Assembly: GCA_965204565.1 (NCBI GenBank)
Contig: CBDBEU010000005.1
Coordinates: forward strand, 434,001-498,000
Length of the DNA stretch: 64,000 nucleotides
Direction of reading: 5' to 3'
Source: CBDBEU01 sp965204565
Lineage (GTDB): Bacteria > Pseudomonadota > Alphaproteobacteria > Rhizobiales > TMED25
The stretch's first letter is position 1. The number at the start of each line of letters is the position of its first letter. Position numbers and translations under genes: made by a program. Below the pieces are notes generated by a model that did no database searches, had not been told where the DNA came from, and saw only the letters and a program-made list of their open reading frames with translations. Positions 1 through 9,688 of the stretch are shown piece after piece.

Positions 1-72
1 TTGTTGATCTTGTATGGTCTGATTATCCCGCTCGCGCGCTGAATGTCACTATCGCCGCTGACATCAATTCGA

Positions 73-504
73 TCAAGGCTTGCCGCCGCCAAGCAGGAAA
101 TCGCGTAGCAGCACGGCACTGTTTCGACCCCGGTCCTTGGCCGCGAACACGAAAGTCACCCGGCCGTTGGCGAACAATTGAAGCAAGCCCGCAACACCAT
201 CAGCGTTCTGCCTAAGCTCGGCGGCATAGCGCAGGCGAAACTCCTCCCACAGTTTCGGGCGGTGCCCGTACCATTTGCGTAGCTCAGGCGAGGGGGAAAC
301 ATCCTTTGCCCAATGATCAATCGCCGCATCGGACTTTTTCACACCCCGCGGCCACAACCGCTCGACCAGTATCCGCATACCATCATCTGGCGCAGACGCC
401 TCATAGGCGCGCTTCAAGCGGATATCGGCCACGTCTGGCACGCTGTACCCGGCATCACGACAAGCTGACTGCCGTGCGGAGAATTTCTGAACATTGCAGC
501 CCAT
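73..504 (-). CDS. DUF488 family protein
   Basis: About 143 residues. The body carries the usual DUF488 pattern: an IRLKRAYE start, ILVERLWPRG, a WAKDVSPSPELRKWYGH stretch and a terminal block ending AAKDRGRNSAVLLRDFL. Function of the family is unknown; these are small soluble cytoplasmic proteins. The ATG at 502-504 was chosen because homology begins soon after; ATGs at 511-513 and 526-528 are also in frame. It follows a broken SDR gene on the same strand by 13 bases and was probably co-transcribed with it. The frame runs on upstream into the SDR remnant because of frameshifts there, so a longer reading would be artificial. Confidence 0.8.
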   Translation of the reverse strand: MGCNVQKFSARQSACRDAGYSVPDVADIRLKRAYEASAPDDGMRILVERLWPRGVKKSDAAIDHWAKDVSPSPELRKWYGHRPKLWEEFRLRYAAELRQNADGVAGLLQLFANGRVTFVFAAKDRGRNSAVLLRDFLLGGGKP

Positions 505-517
505 TTGAAACATCCGT

Positions 518-1343
518 TCAGAATTCATCGGCCTCGTATTTCTCCAGCGGCGGGCGCACCAGCAGACATGTACCGCCACTGACGAACAGCTCCTGGCCGG
601 TAGTGAAAGTCGCCATCTCGCTTGCCAGAAACAGGCAGGCATTAGCCACTTCCTGAGGTCTGCCAAGCCTTGCCATCGGCAGCCTTTGCTTGCGCTCGGT
701 AAAGCCCGTGTCGATGCCGGGATACCAGCCCGGGCGCGGGCGCTGGGTGTCGTAACGCCCGGAACCAGCGTGTTGACGGTGACGCCAAAACGCGCCGTCT
801 CCAGCGCCAGGGCGCGCGTCAACCCTGCAATCCCCGATTTGGTGCTGAGACACCATGGGCGCACCGGGCCTTGCCCTGATAGGCGTCGCTGCCGCCGATA
901 TTGACGATCTGTCCCCATCCGCTTTTGACCATATGCGGCAGCACCGCCTGGGCAAGAAAGAATGGTGCCCTCAGATTGATGGCAAACACGCCATCCCATT
1001 CACCGATGGTGATATCGGAAATCTTGGTATTGGGGCGAAGCGCCGCATTGTTGACCAGAATGTCGACCCCGCCGATATCGGCCTCGACCGCGCGCGCAAT
1101 CTCGCGCAGTCGGGCAATGTCGCACAGATCAGCCTGAAATTTCGCGGATTTGCCACCCTGCCGTCTGATTTCTTCGCACACCCCATCCGCTGCCGCCTCG
1201 TCCTGATGATAAAGCACCATCACCCTCGCGCCGGCTTCAGCCAGGGTGAGTGCAATGGCACGGCCAATATTACGGCTTGCGCCGGTGACCGGCGCCACAC
1301 GGCCGCCTATGCCAAATCGCTCGTCAGAGCCTTCTGGGCTCAT
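518..1343 (-). pseudogene. Short-chain dehydrogenase/reductase, broken by two frameshifts
   Basis: Three frames together rebuild one classical SDR of about 270 residues. Frame one (from 1343) has the TGASRNIGRA cofactor-binding loop, the NNAA motif and an IVNIGG strand. Frame two (around 730-850) has the helix after the catalytic Tyr, STKSGIAGLTRALALETARFG. Frame three (to 518) has the C-terminal TTGQELFVSGG block. Shifts lie near 845 and near 735. The catalytic Tyr region falls at the first shift. Substrate unknown; family members reduce or oxidise alcohols and ketones with NAD(P). Either a pseudogene or two sequencing indels; other genes nearby also look decayed. Confidence 0.75.
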
Positions 1344-1535
1344 TGCTAAGGCCTTTCATTGCAATCGATCAATTCTGGCCGCCCACACCGATAGTGTGGC
1401 CAACGCGCTCATAGCGTGCCACACCTTGTCGGATCATGGCAGTGCCCGCCCATTCAGCTCTCCAACACCGATGACTGACAGACAAATATTCCGGCAAACG
1501 TGCCGCATTGTTGCAGCTGTCTTGGCGAGTGGACC

Positions 1536-2855
1536 ATGAGCGGCAAAGACCTTGCCGGTGACCAGGCCGAGGAAGGCGGTGCAAAACCGACCTTCAATCA
1601 GGCGCTCAAGACCTGGGCCAGCATCGGCGTTCTGTCCTTTGGCGGTCCTGCCGCCCAGATTGCACTGATGCACCGCGTGGTCGTCGATGAGAAAAACTGG
1701 CTCAGCGAGCGGCAATTTCTCGATGCACTCAGTTTTTGCATGCTGCTGCCGGGCCCGGAGGCAATGCAGCTTGCGACCTATGTTGGGTGGAAACTTCACC
1801 GCACCTTGGGAGGTCTCGCAGCGGGCCTGCTGTTTGTGCTGCCGGGCGCTGCCGTCGTCCTGTCGCTGGCGATGGTCTATGCCCTGCTCGGCCATGTTCC
1901 CATCGTTGAGGCTGTGTTCCTGGGCATCAAGGCAACAGTTTTGGTGATTGTTATCGATGCGCTGTTGCGCATTGCCCGGCGCGCGCTTACCCGGCCTGAA
2001 CACTGGGTTGTCGCGGCCATGTCATTTGTGGCGATATTCTTCCTCGCCCTGCCCTATCCGCTGATCGTGGCGCTGGCAGCCGTCTATGGCTCGCTCCGTG
2101 CACCGGCCCCGCGCGCTGAAAGCCAGATCATCGCTGTCACGACTGCGGGGACCATCCGCACAGCCATTACCTGGCTCTCGATCTGGTTGATGCCGCTCCT
2201 TGCGCTGACAGTGGCCTCGGACCGCGACGGTGTTCTGGGCAGCATTGGCTGGTTCTTCTCAAAGCTCGCCGTGGTGACCTTTGGCGGCGCCTATGCGGTC
2301 CTCGCCTATATGGCGCAGGACGTGGTGGCCAATTATGGCTGGCTAGATGCGCGCGAGATGATGGATGGTCTGGGCTTGGCCGAAACCACGCCCGGACCGT
2401 TGATTTTGGTCACCGAATTTGTCGGCTTTCTGGCAGCATTCCACCATGGCGGCGAGCCTGCCTGGGCGATGGGTGTGGCCGGCGCGGGTATCGCACTTTG
2501 GGCGACCTTTGCGCCCTGCTTCCTGTGGATCTTTGTCGGCGCGCCCTATCTTGAGCGGATCACCAACCAGCCGCGCCTGAATGGCGCACTGACCGGCATC
2601 ACCGCTGCAGTGGTGGGCTTTGTCGCCCATCTGGCGCTCTGGTTCGCGCTGCATGTGTTTTTCAACCACGTTGAAATGGTGCAGATCGGCATTTTCCATC
2701 TCTGGACCCCCGATCTCGGCAGCATTGATTGGAAGGTCGTGGTGCTTGCCGCCGCTAGCGCGGTTTTGCTGTTGTGGCGGCGCTGGAGCATTCCAGCCGT
2801 TCTTGTCACAACAGCGACAGTGGCCCTTGCCAGCGAACTGGTCGCGATATGGTGA
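1536..2855 (+). CDS. chrA: Chromate transporter, two-domain ChrA type
   Basis: 439 residues, the normal length of fused CHR-domain chromate efflux proteins. Both halves carry the family signature: near residues 24-60 SFGGPAAQIALMHR followed by LLPGPEA, and in the second half TFGGAYAVLAYM followed by ETTPGPL. About ten hydrophobic segments. Family members export chromate at the inner membrane, probably by exchange; some copies have other or unknown anions as substrate. The ATG at 1536 is preferred over an upstream GTG at 1500 because similarity begins just after it. It runs convergent to nrdR, and the two reading frames overlap at 2806-2855 only because nrdR has lost its usual stop. Confidence 0.88.
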   Translation: MSGKDLAGDQAEEGGAKPTFNQALKTWASIGVLSFGGPAAQIALMHRVVVDEKNWLSERQFLDALSFCMLLPGPEAMQLATYVGWKLHRTLGGLAAGLLFVLPGAAVVLSLAMVYALLGHVPIVEAVFLGIKATVLVIVIDALLRIARRALTRPEHWVVAAMSFVAIFFLALPYPLIVALAAVYGSLRAPAPRAESQIIAVTTAGTIRTAITWLSIWLMPLLALTVASDRDGVLGSIGWFFSKLAVVTFGGAYAVLAYMAQDVVANYGWLDAREMMDGLGLAETTPGPLILVTEFVGFLAAFHHGGEPAWAMGVAGAGIALWATFAPCFLWIFVGAPYLERITNQPRLNGALTGITAAVVGFVAHLALWFALHVFFNHVEMVQIGIFHLWTPDLGSIDWKVVVLAAASAVLLLWRRWSIPAVLVTTATVALASELVAIW

Positions 2856-3552
2856 GCCCCCAAACGGCTATTCCCCGACGAGGGTTGAGAATACGTCGCC
2901 ATGCCGTCCAATCCACCGTCCGGTGAACATGCAGGAATTCTTTCTGCTCATACAGTACTGGCGGCAGATCAAGGGTCCGGCTTCCTTGCCGCATTCCGTC
3001 AGGCACTGCCCGTGAACGAAAGTGCAGGTGAGCACCGGCGGATCGGCGGCTTTGGCAGCCATGCTCAAGCCCCCCGCTGGAGGTGCACCCGCCAACAGCA
3101 CACTCGCCGGTCAATTCGCCGAGGAAGTCCTCGAAATCCTTGGCCTCGCGGAAATTGCGATAGACGGAGGCAAAGCGCACATAGGCGACATCGTCGAGCT
3201 GGCGCAGACCTTCCATCACCAGCCTGCCGATGATCTCCGACTTGACGTCGCTCTCACCCATATTTTCAAGCTGGCGGACAATGCCGGAGACCATGCGCTC
3301 GACCCGTTCGGGCTCGACCGGACGCTTCCTCAGCGCCACCTGTACCGAGCGCATCAGCTTGTCGCGATCGAACGGCAAGCGCCTGCCGCTACGCTTGAGC
3401 ACCATCAGCTCGCGCAACTGGATGCGCTCGAATGTGGTGAAACGCCCACCGCAGGCAGGACACGAGCGCCTGCGTCTGATCGTGGTGTTGTCTTCGCTGG
3501 GGCGCGAATCCTTGACCTGGGTATCGTTGTTTCCGCAATAAGGACAGCGCAT
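2806..3552 (-). CDS. nrdR: Transcriptional repressor NrdR with run-on C-terminus
   Basis: The first 149 residues are a clear NrdR: a zinc ribbon with CPYC at 3-6 and CPAC near 31-34, the RRRRSCPACGGRFTTFER block, then the ATP-cone domain (KRSGRRLPFDRDKL onward). NrdR binds NrdR boxes and represses ribonucleotide reductase genes in response to ATP/dATP. Family length is about 150-160, but here the frame continues about 98 residues past the expected end near 3106 and overlaps chrA. The tail has no NrdR character, so the normal stop was probably lost by an indel. It sits 9 bases after glyA on the same strand, the usual glyA-nrdR order. Confidence 0.88.
   Translation of the reverse strand: MRCPYCGNNDTQVKDSRPSEDNTTIRRRRSCPACGGRFTTFERIQLRELMVLKRSGRRLPFDRDKLMRSVQVALRKRPVEPERVERMVSGIVRQLENMGESDVKSEIIGRLVMEGLRQLDDVAYVRFASVYRNFREAKDFEDFLGELTGECAVGGCTSSGGLEHGCQSRRSAGAHLHFRSRAVPDGMRQGSRTLDLPPVLYEQKEFLHVHRTVDWTAWRRILNPRRGIAVWGLTISRPVRWQGPLSLL
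2868..3101 (-). CDS. Possible small cysteine-rich secreted protein
   Basis: 77 codons beginning where a normal-length NrdR would end. The mature part has six cysteines in a C-x6-C-x3-C-x7-C-x3-C-x6-C arrangement followed by FTGRW, a spacing that looks structured rather than random. The first 20 residues are small and mildly hydrophobic but make a poor signal peptide. It overlaps the abnormal nrdR extension in another frame, so only one of the two can be real here. Not assigned to a family with confidence. Confidence 0.35.
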   Translation of the reverse strand: MLLAGAPPAGGLSMAAKAADPPVLTCTFVHGQCLTECGKEAGPLICRQYCMSRKNSCMFTGRWIGRHGDVFSTLVGE

Positions 3553-3561
3553 CAGCCTTGC

Positions 3562-4894
3562 CTATTCGCCTGCACCGGGCTCGTGCGGGGGATAGATCGG
3601 AAATCTCTCGCACAGCTCAATCGCGGCATCGCGCGCTTCATGCTCGATCGCATCATTGCCATCCTCGCCATTTTCCACCAATCCGTCGAGTACGTCGCCG
3701 ATCAGCATACCGACACGGCGGAATTCCTCCTGCCCGAAACCGCGTGAAGTGCAGGCCGGCGATCCAAGACGCACGCCCGACGTCTCGGTCGGTTTTTCCG
3801 GATCGAAGGGAACGCCATTCTTGTTGCAGGTAATATGGGCGCGCTCAAGCGCCACCTCGGCAAGCTTGCCGGTGAGCCCCCTGGGCCGCAAATCGACCAG
3901 CAGCAAATGGGTGTCGGTGCCGCCTGAAACAATGTCGAAACCACGTGCCTCGACGGTGCTTGCCAGAACCCGGGCATTGTCGGCCACCGCCTTGGCGTAT
4001 TCAGCAAATTCAGGCCGAAGAGCCTCGCCAAAGGCCACCGCCTTGGCGGCGATGACATGACACAGAGGGCCGCCCTGAAGGCCTGGAAACACCGCCGAGT
4101 TGATCTTCTTGGCGATGTCCTCGTCATTGGTCAGCACCATGCCGCCACGCGGACCGCGCAAGGTCTTGTGGGTGGTGGTGGTCACCACATGGGCATGGGG
4201 AAACGGGCTTGGATGGGCGCCACCGGCCACAAGGCCGGCAAAATGGGCCATGTCGACCATCAAGATGGCATGCACCTCGTCAGCGATGGCGCGGAAACGG
4301 GCAAAATCGATGATCCGCGGATAGGCCGAACCGCCGGCGATGATGAGGTGGGGCTTGTGCTCGCGGGCCAGGCGTTCGACCTCGTCGAAATCGATCAGCG
4401 CATCCTCGCGCCTGACGCCATATTGCACCGCATGGAACCATTTGCCGGAAAGATTGGGCTTGGCGCCGTGGGTCAGATGGCCGCCGGCGGCAAGGCTCAT
4501 GCCGAACACCACATCGCCGGGCTTGGCGAGCGCCAGCATCACCGCCTGATTGGCCTGGGAGCCGGAATGGGGCTGGACGTTGGCAAAACCGCAGCCAAAC
4601 AGCTTGGTGGCGCGCTCAATCGCGATATTCTCGCTGACATCGACATGGCGGCAGCCGCCATAATAGCGCCGGCCCGGATAGCCCTCGGCATATTTGTTGG
4701 TGAGAACCGAGGCCTGGGCGGCAAGTACGGCGCGCGAGACGATGTTTTCCGATGCAATCAGCTCAATATCGTATTGCTGGCGCGATTTTTCCGCATCTAT
4801 CGCTGCCGCGATCTCCGGATCGGCATCGACAACATCGTCCGACAAAGAATCGCGAGATGGAGTTCATCTCGGCAAGATGCGACGTCAGCGTCAT
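3562..4894 (-). CDS. glyA: Serine hydroxymethyltransferase, frameshifted near the start
   Basis: Interconverts serine and glycine with tetrahydrofolate, using PLP. The main frame (427 codons from 4845) has every landmark: the SENIVS loop, NKYAEGYPGRRYYGG, PHSGSQAN, and TTTTHKTLRGPRGG with the PLP lysine. The family N-terminus (MTLTSHLAEMNSISRFF) is encoded from an ATG at 4892-4894 but in a different frame, so one base is gained or lost near 4845-4850 in a TTCTTTG run. As written, translation would have to start at a TTG at 4843-4845 and lose the N-terminal arm. glyA is normally important for growth, so a sequencing indel is a serious possibility. Leads an operon with nrdR. Confidence 0.9.
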
Positions 4895-5038
4895 GACCGT
4901 TCCCTATTCTCATTGGGCATTGTGGCGGAGCCGGTAAATCGAGTGCTGCATATTCAGCGCTGCGCGGCGCTCAATAGCACGAACCACCCAACCCGCCAAG
5001 GTAGCTGGAGAGGGCAGCGGTGGACGGAAAATCAGCCC

Positions 5039-5236
5039 TTAGACGGTGGTTCCGCCGCCTGACCGGCGGTCTTTCGAGATCACCGAGGCAAGCTTGGACT
5101 TGGCCGTGCGTTCAGGTTCGGCCTGACTGGCATTTCGTGGCCCCATGATCGACACTTCGGTGCTGTCAGTGTCAATGGCACTGACCTTGACGGCATGGGG
5201 CATAAAGTGAAACTCGAATATGACCCCGCCGGTCAT
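5039..5236 (-). CDS. Small conserved rhizobial protein (DUF6898-like)
   Basis: 65 residues reading FEFHFMPHAVKVSAIDTD, then TEVSIMGP and a basic C-terminus. The pattern F-x-x-VKVSAID-x-x-x-x-TEV-x-x-x-GP resembles a small family common in Hyphomicrobiales, which I recall as DUF6898; this is from memory and unconfirmed. No signal peptide or membrane segment. Starts 17 bases after the hemA stop on the same strand, so it is probably the second gene of a hemA operon. Function unknown. Confidence 0.55.
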   Translation of the reverse strand: MTGGVIFEFHFMPHAVKVSAIDTDSTEVSIMGPRNASQAEPERTAKSKLASVISKDRRSGGGTTV

Positions 5237-5253
5237 GTCCGCATAACCGCCAC

Positions 5254-6474
5254 TCAGGCGGCGCGCGCCAGTTTCATGCCAAGCCAGATTTCATCAAGCG
5301 CATCAACAAGCGCACGCATTGCATCGTCGGAATGCACCGGCCCCGGCGTCAGGCGAATGCGCTCGGTGCCCTTGGGAACCGTCGGATAGTTGATCGGCTG
5401 AGCATAGATCGCATAGTCGTCAAGCAGGGTGTCGGTGATCTTCTTGCAGATCACCGGATCGCCGACCATCACCGGCACGATGTGGCTGGCGCTCAGCATC
5501 ACCGGTAGGCCGCACTCAAGCAGCAGATCCTTGAGTTGCCGCACCCTTGCCTGCTGGGTTTGGCGCTCAATGCCGGAGCCTTTCAGATGACGCACGCTGG
5601 CAATCGCTCCGGCGACAACCGCCGGCGCCAGCGAAGTGGTGAAGATGAAGCCCGGCGCATAACAGCGCACCGCATCGACCAGCGGGGCGCTGGCGGCGAT
5701 ATATCCGCCCATCAGGCCAAAGGCCTTGGCAAGCGTGCCCTCGATAATATCGACCTCGCCCATCACGCCGTCGCGTTCGGCAACGCCGCCGCCATGTTCG
5801 CCATACATGCCAACCGCGTGGACTTCGTCGAGATAGGTGAGTGCGCCGTATTCGCGCGCCAATTGGCAGAAATCGCCAATCGGCGCGATGTCGCCATCCA
5901 TCGAATAAACAGATTCAAAGGCGATGATTTTTGGCGTGTCCGGTCCCAGATCGATCACATGGCGGCGCAAATCATCAACATCATTGTGGCGGAAGATGCG
6001 CTTGGGCCCGCGCCCGTGCCGAATGCCTTCGAGCATTGAGGCATGGTTGAGCTCGTCCGACAGCATCACCAGGCCCGGTATAATGCGCGTCAGCGTGGAA
6101 AGCGTTGCCTCATTGGCGATATAGCCGGAGGTGAACAGAAGCGCCGCCTCCTTGGCATGCAGGTCCGCGAGTTCGCCTTCAAGCTCGACATGGAAATGGG
6201 TGGTGCCGGAGATATTGCGGGTGCCACCCGATCCGGCGCCGGTCTCGTCAATCGCGGTGTGCATCGCCGAGAGCACTTTTTCATGCTGGCCCATGCCAAG
6301 ATAATCGTTGGAGCACCACACGGTGATGTCGCGGATATCCTCGCCCTGATGGTGGTCGGCGCAGGGAAATGCCCCGCGGCGGCGCTTGATATCGGCAAAT
6401 TCGCGGTAGCGGCCTTCGGCGCGCACCGCGTCCAGCGCTGTGTCGATAGCTGCGGTGTAGTCAGGCCCTGCCAT
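5254..6474 (-). CDS. hemA: 5-aminolevulinate synthase
   Basis: Condenses glycine and succinyl-CoA to 5-aminolevulinate, the committed step of haem and corrin synthesis by the C4 route typical of alphaproteobacteria. 406 residues, full family length with no disruption. Landmarks: CSNDYLGMGQH near the start, GSGGTRNISGTTHFHVELE, a FESVYSMDGD strand, YLDEVHAVGMYG with the PLP-stacking region, and GTLAKAFGLMGGYI with the PLP lysine. A degraded IS1380 element begins about 95 bases upstream of the start, so the native promoter has little room. hemB lies 4 kb away on the other strand. Confidence 0.96.
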   Translation of the reverse strand: MAGPDYTAAIDTALDAVRAEGRYREFADIKRRRGAFPCADHHQGEDIRDITVWCSNDYLGMGQHEKVLSAMHTAIDETGAGSGGTRNISGTTHFHVELEGELADLHAKEAALLFTSGYIANEATLSTLTRIIPGLVMLSDELNHASMLEGIRHGRGPKRIFRHNDVDDLRRHVIDLGPDTPKIIAFESVYSMDGDIAPIGDFCQLAREYGALTYLDEVHAVGMYGEHGGGVAERDGVMGEVDIIEGTLAKAFGLMGGYIAASAPLVDAVRCYAPGFIFTTSLAPAVVAGAIASVRHLKGSGIERQTQQARVRQLKDLLLECGLPVMLSASHIVPVMVGDPVICKKITDTLLDDYAIYAQPINYPTVPKGTERIRLTPGPVHSDDAMRALVDALDEIWLGMKLARAA

Positions 6475-6567
6475 CTCTTCCTTCCTTCGGCATCAGTGGC
6501 TCCTAGCGCCGCTGATCAATCATCAAGCTCATATTTTTCCGGTGTGGCAGCTTGATATTGAACCTTA

Positions 6568-8000
6568 AGCCGACATTCATGGGATGACGGCCATCGTCGA
6601 GCCGATATTGCCTCCACGGGCGGACATCTGCAACTCCGGACCATCGTCGTGGGGATCGATGGACATCGAGAACGGTGACGCCGGCGTATATCGCGCCGGA
6701 ATTGCCGATTTCGTCGTCATCGGGACACACCTCGCCCGTGGTTCTTGCCGGACTGCATGACAACCAGACGCGTCACGCCGGCGCCGGCTGCGGCCGAAGT
6801 TCGGCGATCAGCCGCAGGATCTCGGCGAACAGGCCCCTTGGCACCGCGCCCTCGGCCAACCGGGCCAACTGGACTGGAACGTGACGTACCGGCCGTGTGT
6901 GACGATTCCGGCGCCGATCCTGAGAAGTTACCGGGATTGCAGGCGAGCGCATGAAGCCGGAGCCGCACGGCATTGTTCCGGAACCTCCGGCATGACAGCG
7001 CCGGGTCCGCACAATCGCGTTCCTGCCTTCCTTGATGTGCTGCCCGGCCGTGCCGCGCCGGTCGCAGAAGGCGACCACGTGCCTGGCAGGGCGGCTCAGC
7101 CTGGTGACGATGAAGCCGACGCGTGAGACAAATTCGCCCGGATGCCGTTCGACCCTGGCGACGACCCGACGCTTCTTGTCCCATGACCCTGCCTGATGGC
7201 TGAAGCCGGCATGGGTGCGGATCATATGATCGGGTGAGCGGCCGACGGGTCGGGTCGGAAGGCAGGCGATGCTTTGCTGAAGGATCGCGTCGGCTTTGAG
7301 ACCGATCGTATACCGGCCGCCCTCGGTCTCCGGAAACTCATGGATTTCCGGTGCGGCGAAGGCGGCATCACCTCGGAAAAAGCGGCGCAGGTCCCGTTCC
7401 CGGTAACGCTCGACGACGGGTTGCAGAACGCCGCGCCGGCTGTCGGCTCTGTGGACGTTGCCGGGACGAAGTCGGCTGCGTTCCGGATCGCCGAACCGGT
7501 TGAACACAAACAGCGGATGCCGCGCGTGCCCCCGGTCAATCCATTGTCCCGACAGATCGGCCGGTGCACACGGCCTGCCCGGCTACGGCGCGCCCGCCGA
7601 CAATCCCATCGCATCGCGGGATCGCATCCCGGGCGGTCGGCGTCGTTTACGTCCTCATAGCCACCGAGGCGGCCGAAGACGGGTCGGCGAAACAACTCCG
7701 TCATCTCGTGCCGACCGTTCTTGCCGGTGCGCGGATCGACAGGCTCATGGCCGGCCATGTCCGTCAAGCCGAACGCGTCATCAGGCTCGCGGCAGGCCGG
7801 CCATCCGGCGTCGATGGTGATTCCTCAACCGTGGAACGCGAGCTTCAGGCGGCGGTCGAAATCGAGCCGAAGAGGCCCGTCAACCGGTTCACCCGCCGGG
7901 TTCGCCATATGCCGCGCCCCAAAATGCGCTCAAGACATTTTTTCTTATGACGGAACCAACGATCAATCACATCAATCAATGGAGCCATATGGAAAATGCG
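6568..8000 (-). mobile_element. Degraded IS1380-family element, type a, copy 1
   Basis: Shares both ends and most of its interior with the copy at 12744-14000. The transposase reads on the minus strand in several broken frames. Recognisable IS1380 pieces are RNAADFVPAT-like and LQPVVERYRERDLRRFF-like blocks and the AGQHIKEGRNAIVRT / FRNNAVRLRLHALACNPGN region near the C-terminus. Ends show an imperfect inverted repeat: the left tip at 6568 reads AGCCGACATTC, the right tip reads, in reverse, CGCATTTTCCATATGG. No intact reading frame remains, so it cannot move on its own. It lies between ldtP and hemA, 53 bases past the ldtP stop. Confidence 0.8.
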
Positions 8001-8053
8001 GGTTGAATGAACTTGGAACCCGCGGAACCCGCGCGTGGTACGCACCACCTGAT

Positions 8054-9454
8054 CTAATAATTGGCGGCCAATTGGCCCACTCCGTCATGCCCATAAAGAT
8101 CGCGGCGGAAATGAACCACACCATCCAGGCTGGCCCACGCCGTAACATATGTCATGTGGAGTTGAACTTTACGCTTGAGGCCAATATTCTTGGATTGTGC
8201 CGACTGGATGACGTCCTGCACCCGCTCAGAACTCCAATCGTCCTGCCCGGCAAGCAGCCAGGAGACCAGATCATCGACATTCTGAACTCGCACACAGCCG
8301 GAGCTGTAGGCCCTGAGTTCCTGGCCGAACAGGCGCCGCTTGGGCGTGTCGTGCAGATAGACCTGATGCTCATTGGGGAAGTTGATCTTCACATAGCCAA
8401 GCGCATTGCCATCGCCCGGTTCCTGGCGGAATTTCAGGTTCATGGCATCGTCGGAATGCCAGTCGACGCTCGCCGGGTCGATCTCGTTCTTGTAGCTCCA
8501 GTCGGTAAAGACACGCAGATTGGTACGTTGCAGATAGTCGTAATCTTCCCGGATGGTCGGCACCAGATCGCGTTTGACGATCGATTCGGGCACATGCCAA
8601 TAGGGATAGAAATTGAGCTCGACGATCTTGCTCTGCACAATCGGGGTCGGCCGGTCGAGCATGCCGACCACGGTGCGGTGGCGGGATTCGACCTGTCCGC
8701 CATTCACCGCCTCGATCTCGGCTCCAGGGATATTGACCATCACATAGCGCTCGCCGAGCCCGTTCATCAGCTTGGTGATGCGCTCCAGATTGATGGTCAG
8801 CTGTGACAGGCGCGCGCGCGCCGACACATTGAGCGCGCTGAGCGTTCTTTCACCTGCCCGCCCGTTGGGCCGCAGCCCATGACGGCGCTGGAAGTTGACC
8901 ACCGCCTGATAGACGAACGAATCGTAGGCTTCGGCCTGGCCTGCCTGCTGGCGCAGATCGCCGGTCGCTCCCAGCCTGGCACGCAACACCGCGACCCTTG
9001 GGCCCTTGGTGCCGATCTGCATTTCCGCTCCCGCCGGGATCTGCGGCCATTCACCACCGGCAACAATCTGGCGGTAGCGCGCAATGGCGCCGTTCAGTGC
9101 ATCGATGGTCTGGGCCGAGATGACGGGCACGGTGTAATTGGGATCAACCGGCTGCGGCGCATCGGCAAAATCATCATTTTTCAGCGCGCCGGGATTGCTG
9201 CCCGGATCAAAAGGCGCATCCCAAAGGGCGTCGTTCACATCCTGACGCGGGTTGCGATAGGCCGGATCGGCTGGAGCGATCGGTTGATGGGGCGCAGGAT
9301 TGGCACCGGCGGTTTGAGGCTGGCCACCGCCAAAGGGGTTGGCAAAAAAGTCGAGCAGCGGATTTTCCTGCGCCAGCACCGGCGGCACAGGCCAAACCAA
9401 GCTCGCGGCCACAATGGCGCAGATCACAAACGGCTGGACGAAACGCGGCGTCAC
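8054..9454 (-). CDS. ldtP: L,D-transpeptidase (LdtP-like, YkuD catalytic domain)
   Basis: Periplasmic enzyme that cross-links peptidoglycan stem peptides between two diaminopimelate residues (3-3 links) or swaps terminal residues. 466 residues from a GTG at 9452-9454, chosen because AAAGGAGG sits 6 bases before it; the next residues form a good signal peptide (FVICAIVAASLVWPVPPVLAQ). A peptidoglycan-binding repeat lies mid-protein (VVNFQRRHGLRPNGRAGERT), then the YkuD domain with HDTP and the catalytic Cys in YSSGCVRV. A MarR gene of the LdtR type lies just upstream on the same strand, the pairing known from Sinorhizobium and Liberibacter, where LdtR controls ldtP. Confidence 0.88.
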   Translation of the reverse strand: MTPRFVQPFVICAIVAASLVWPVPPVLAQENPLLDFFANPFGGGQPQTAGANPAPHQPIAPADPAYRNPRQDVNDALWDAPFDPGSNPGALKNDDFADAPQPVDPNYTVPVISAQTIDALNGAIARYRQIVAGGEWPQIPAGAEMQIGTKGPRVAVLRARLGATGDLRQQAGQAEAYDSFVYQAVVNFQRRHGLRPNGRAGERTLSALNVSARARLSQLTINLERITKLMNGLGERYVMVNIPGAEIEAVNGGQVESRHRTVVGMLDRPTPIVQSKIVELNFYPYWHVPESIVKRDLVPTIREDYDYLQRTNLRVFTDWSYKNEIDPASVDWHSDDAMNLKFRQEPGDGNALGYVKINFPNEHQVYLHDTPKRRLFGQELRAYSSGCVRVQNVDDLVSWLLAGQDDWSSERVQDVIQSAQSKNIGLKRKVQLHMTYVTAWASLDGVVHFRRDLYGHDGVGQLAANY

Positions 9455-9611
9455 GGCGCGCCTCCTTTGAGAAAATGAGTACGTATAGGAATCGCTGTTT
9501 GTGGTGCGCCAGTCAACCATGGCGGTCAATTCAGCGGACACAATTTTGCGCAGCGTCAAAGTTGATTTGCGCACGAAAAATCAGGAACTTGCCACGCGCG
9601 GACCCTTGCGC

Positions 9612-9643
9612 CCGCCCCGAACGATGAAAATCGTTCGGGGCGG
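9612..9643. terminator. Perfect 14-bp hairpin between ldtR and ldtP
   Basis: Arms 9612-9625 and 9630-9643 are exact reverse complements around a GAAA tetraloop. It lies 45 bases after the ldtR stop and about 160 before the ldtP start. There is no T-run on either side, so it is an atypical terminator; it may instead be an mRNA stabiliser or a regulatory site. Confidence 0.6.
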
Positions 9644-9688
9644 CCGCTGGGAATTGGCGGTTGCGATGCAACCAGATGGCAGAAGACT

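Noticed and set aside
7721..8806. 361-codon plus-strand frame across the ldtP 3' end and IS1380a copy 1
   Set aside because: Antisense to the L,D-transpeptidase catalytic domain and running into a transposase remnant; no family.
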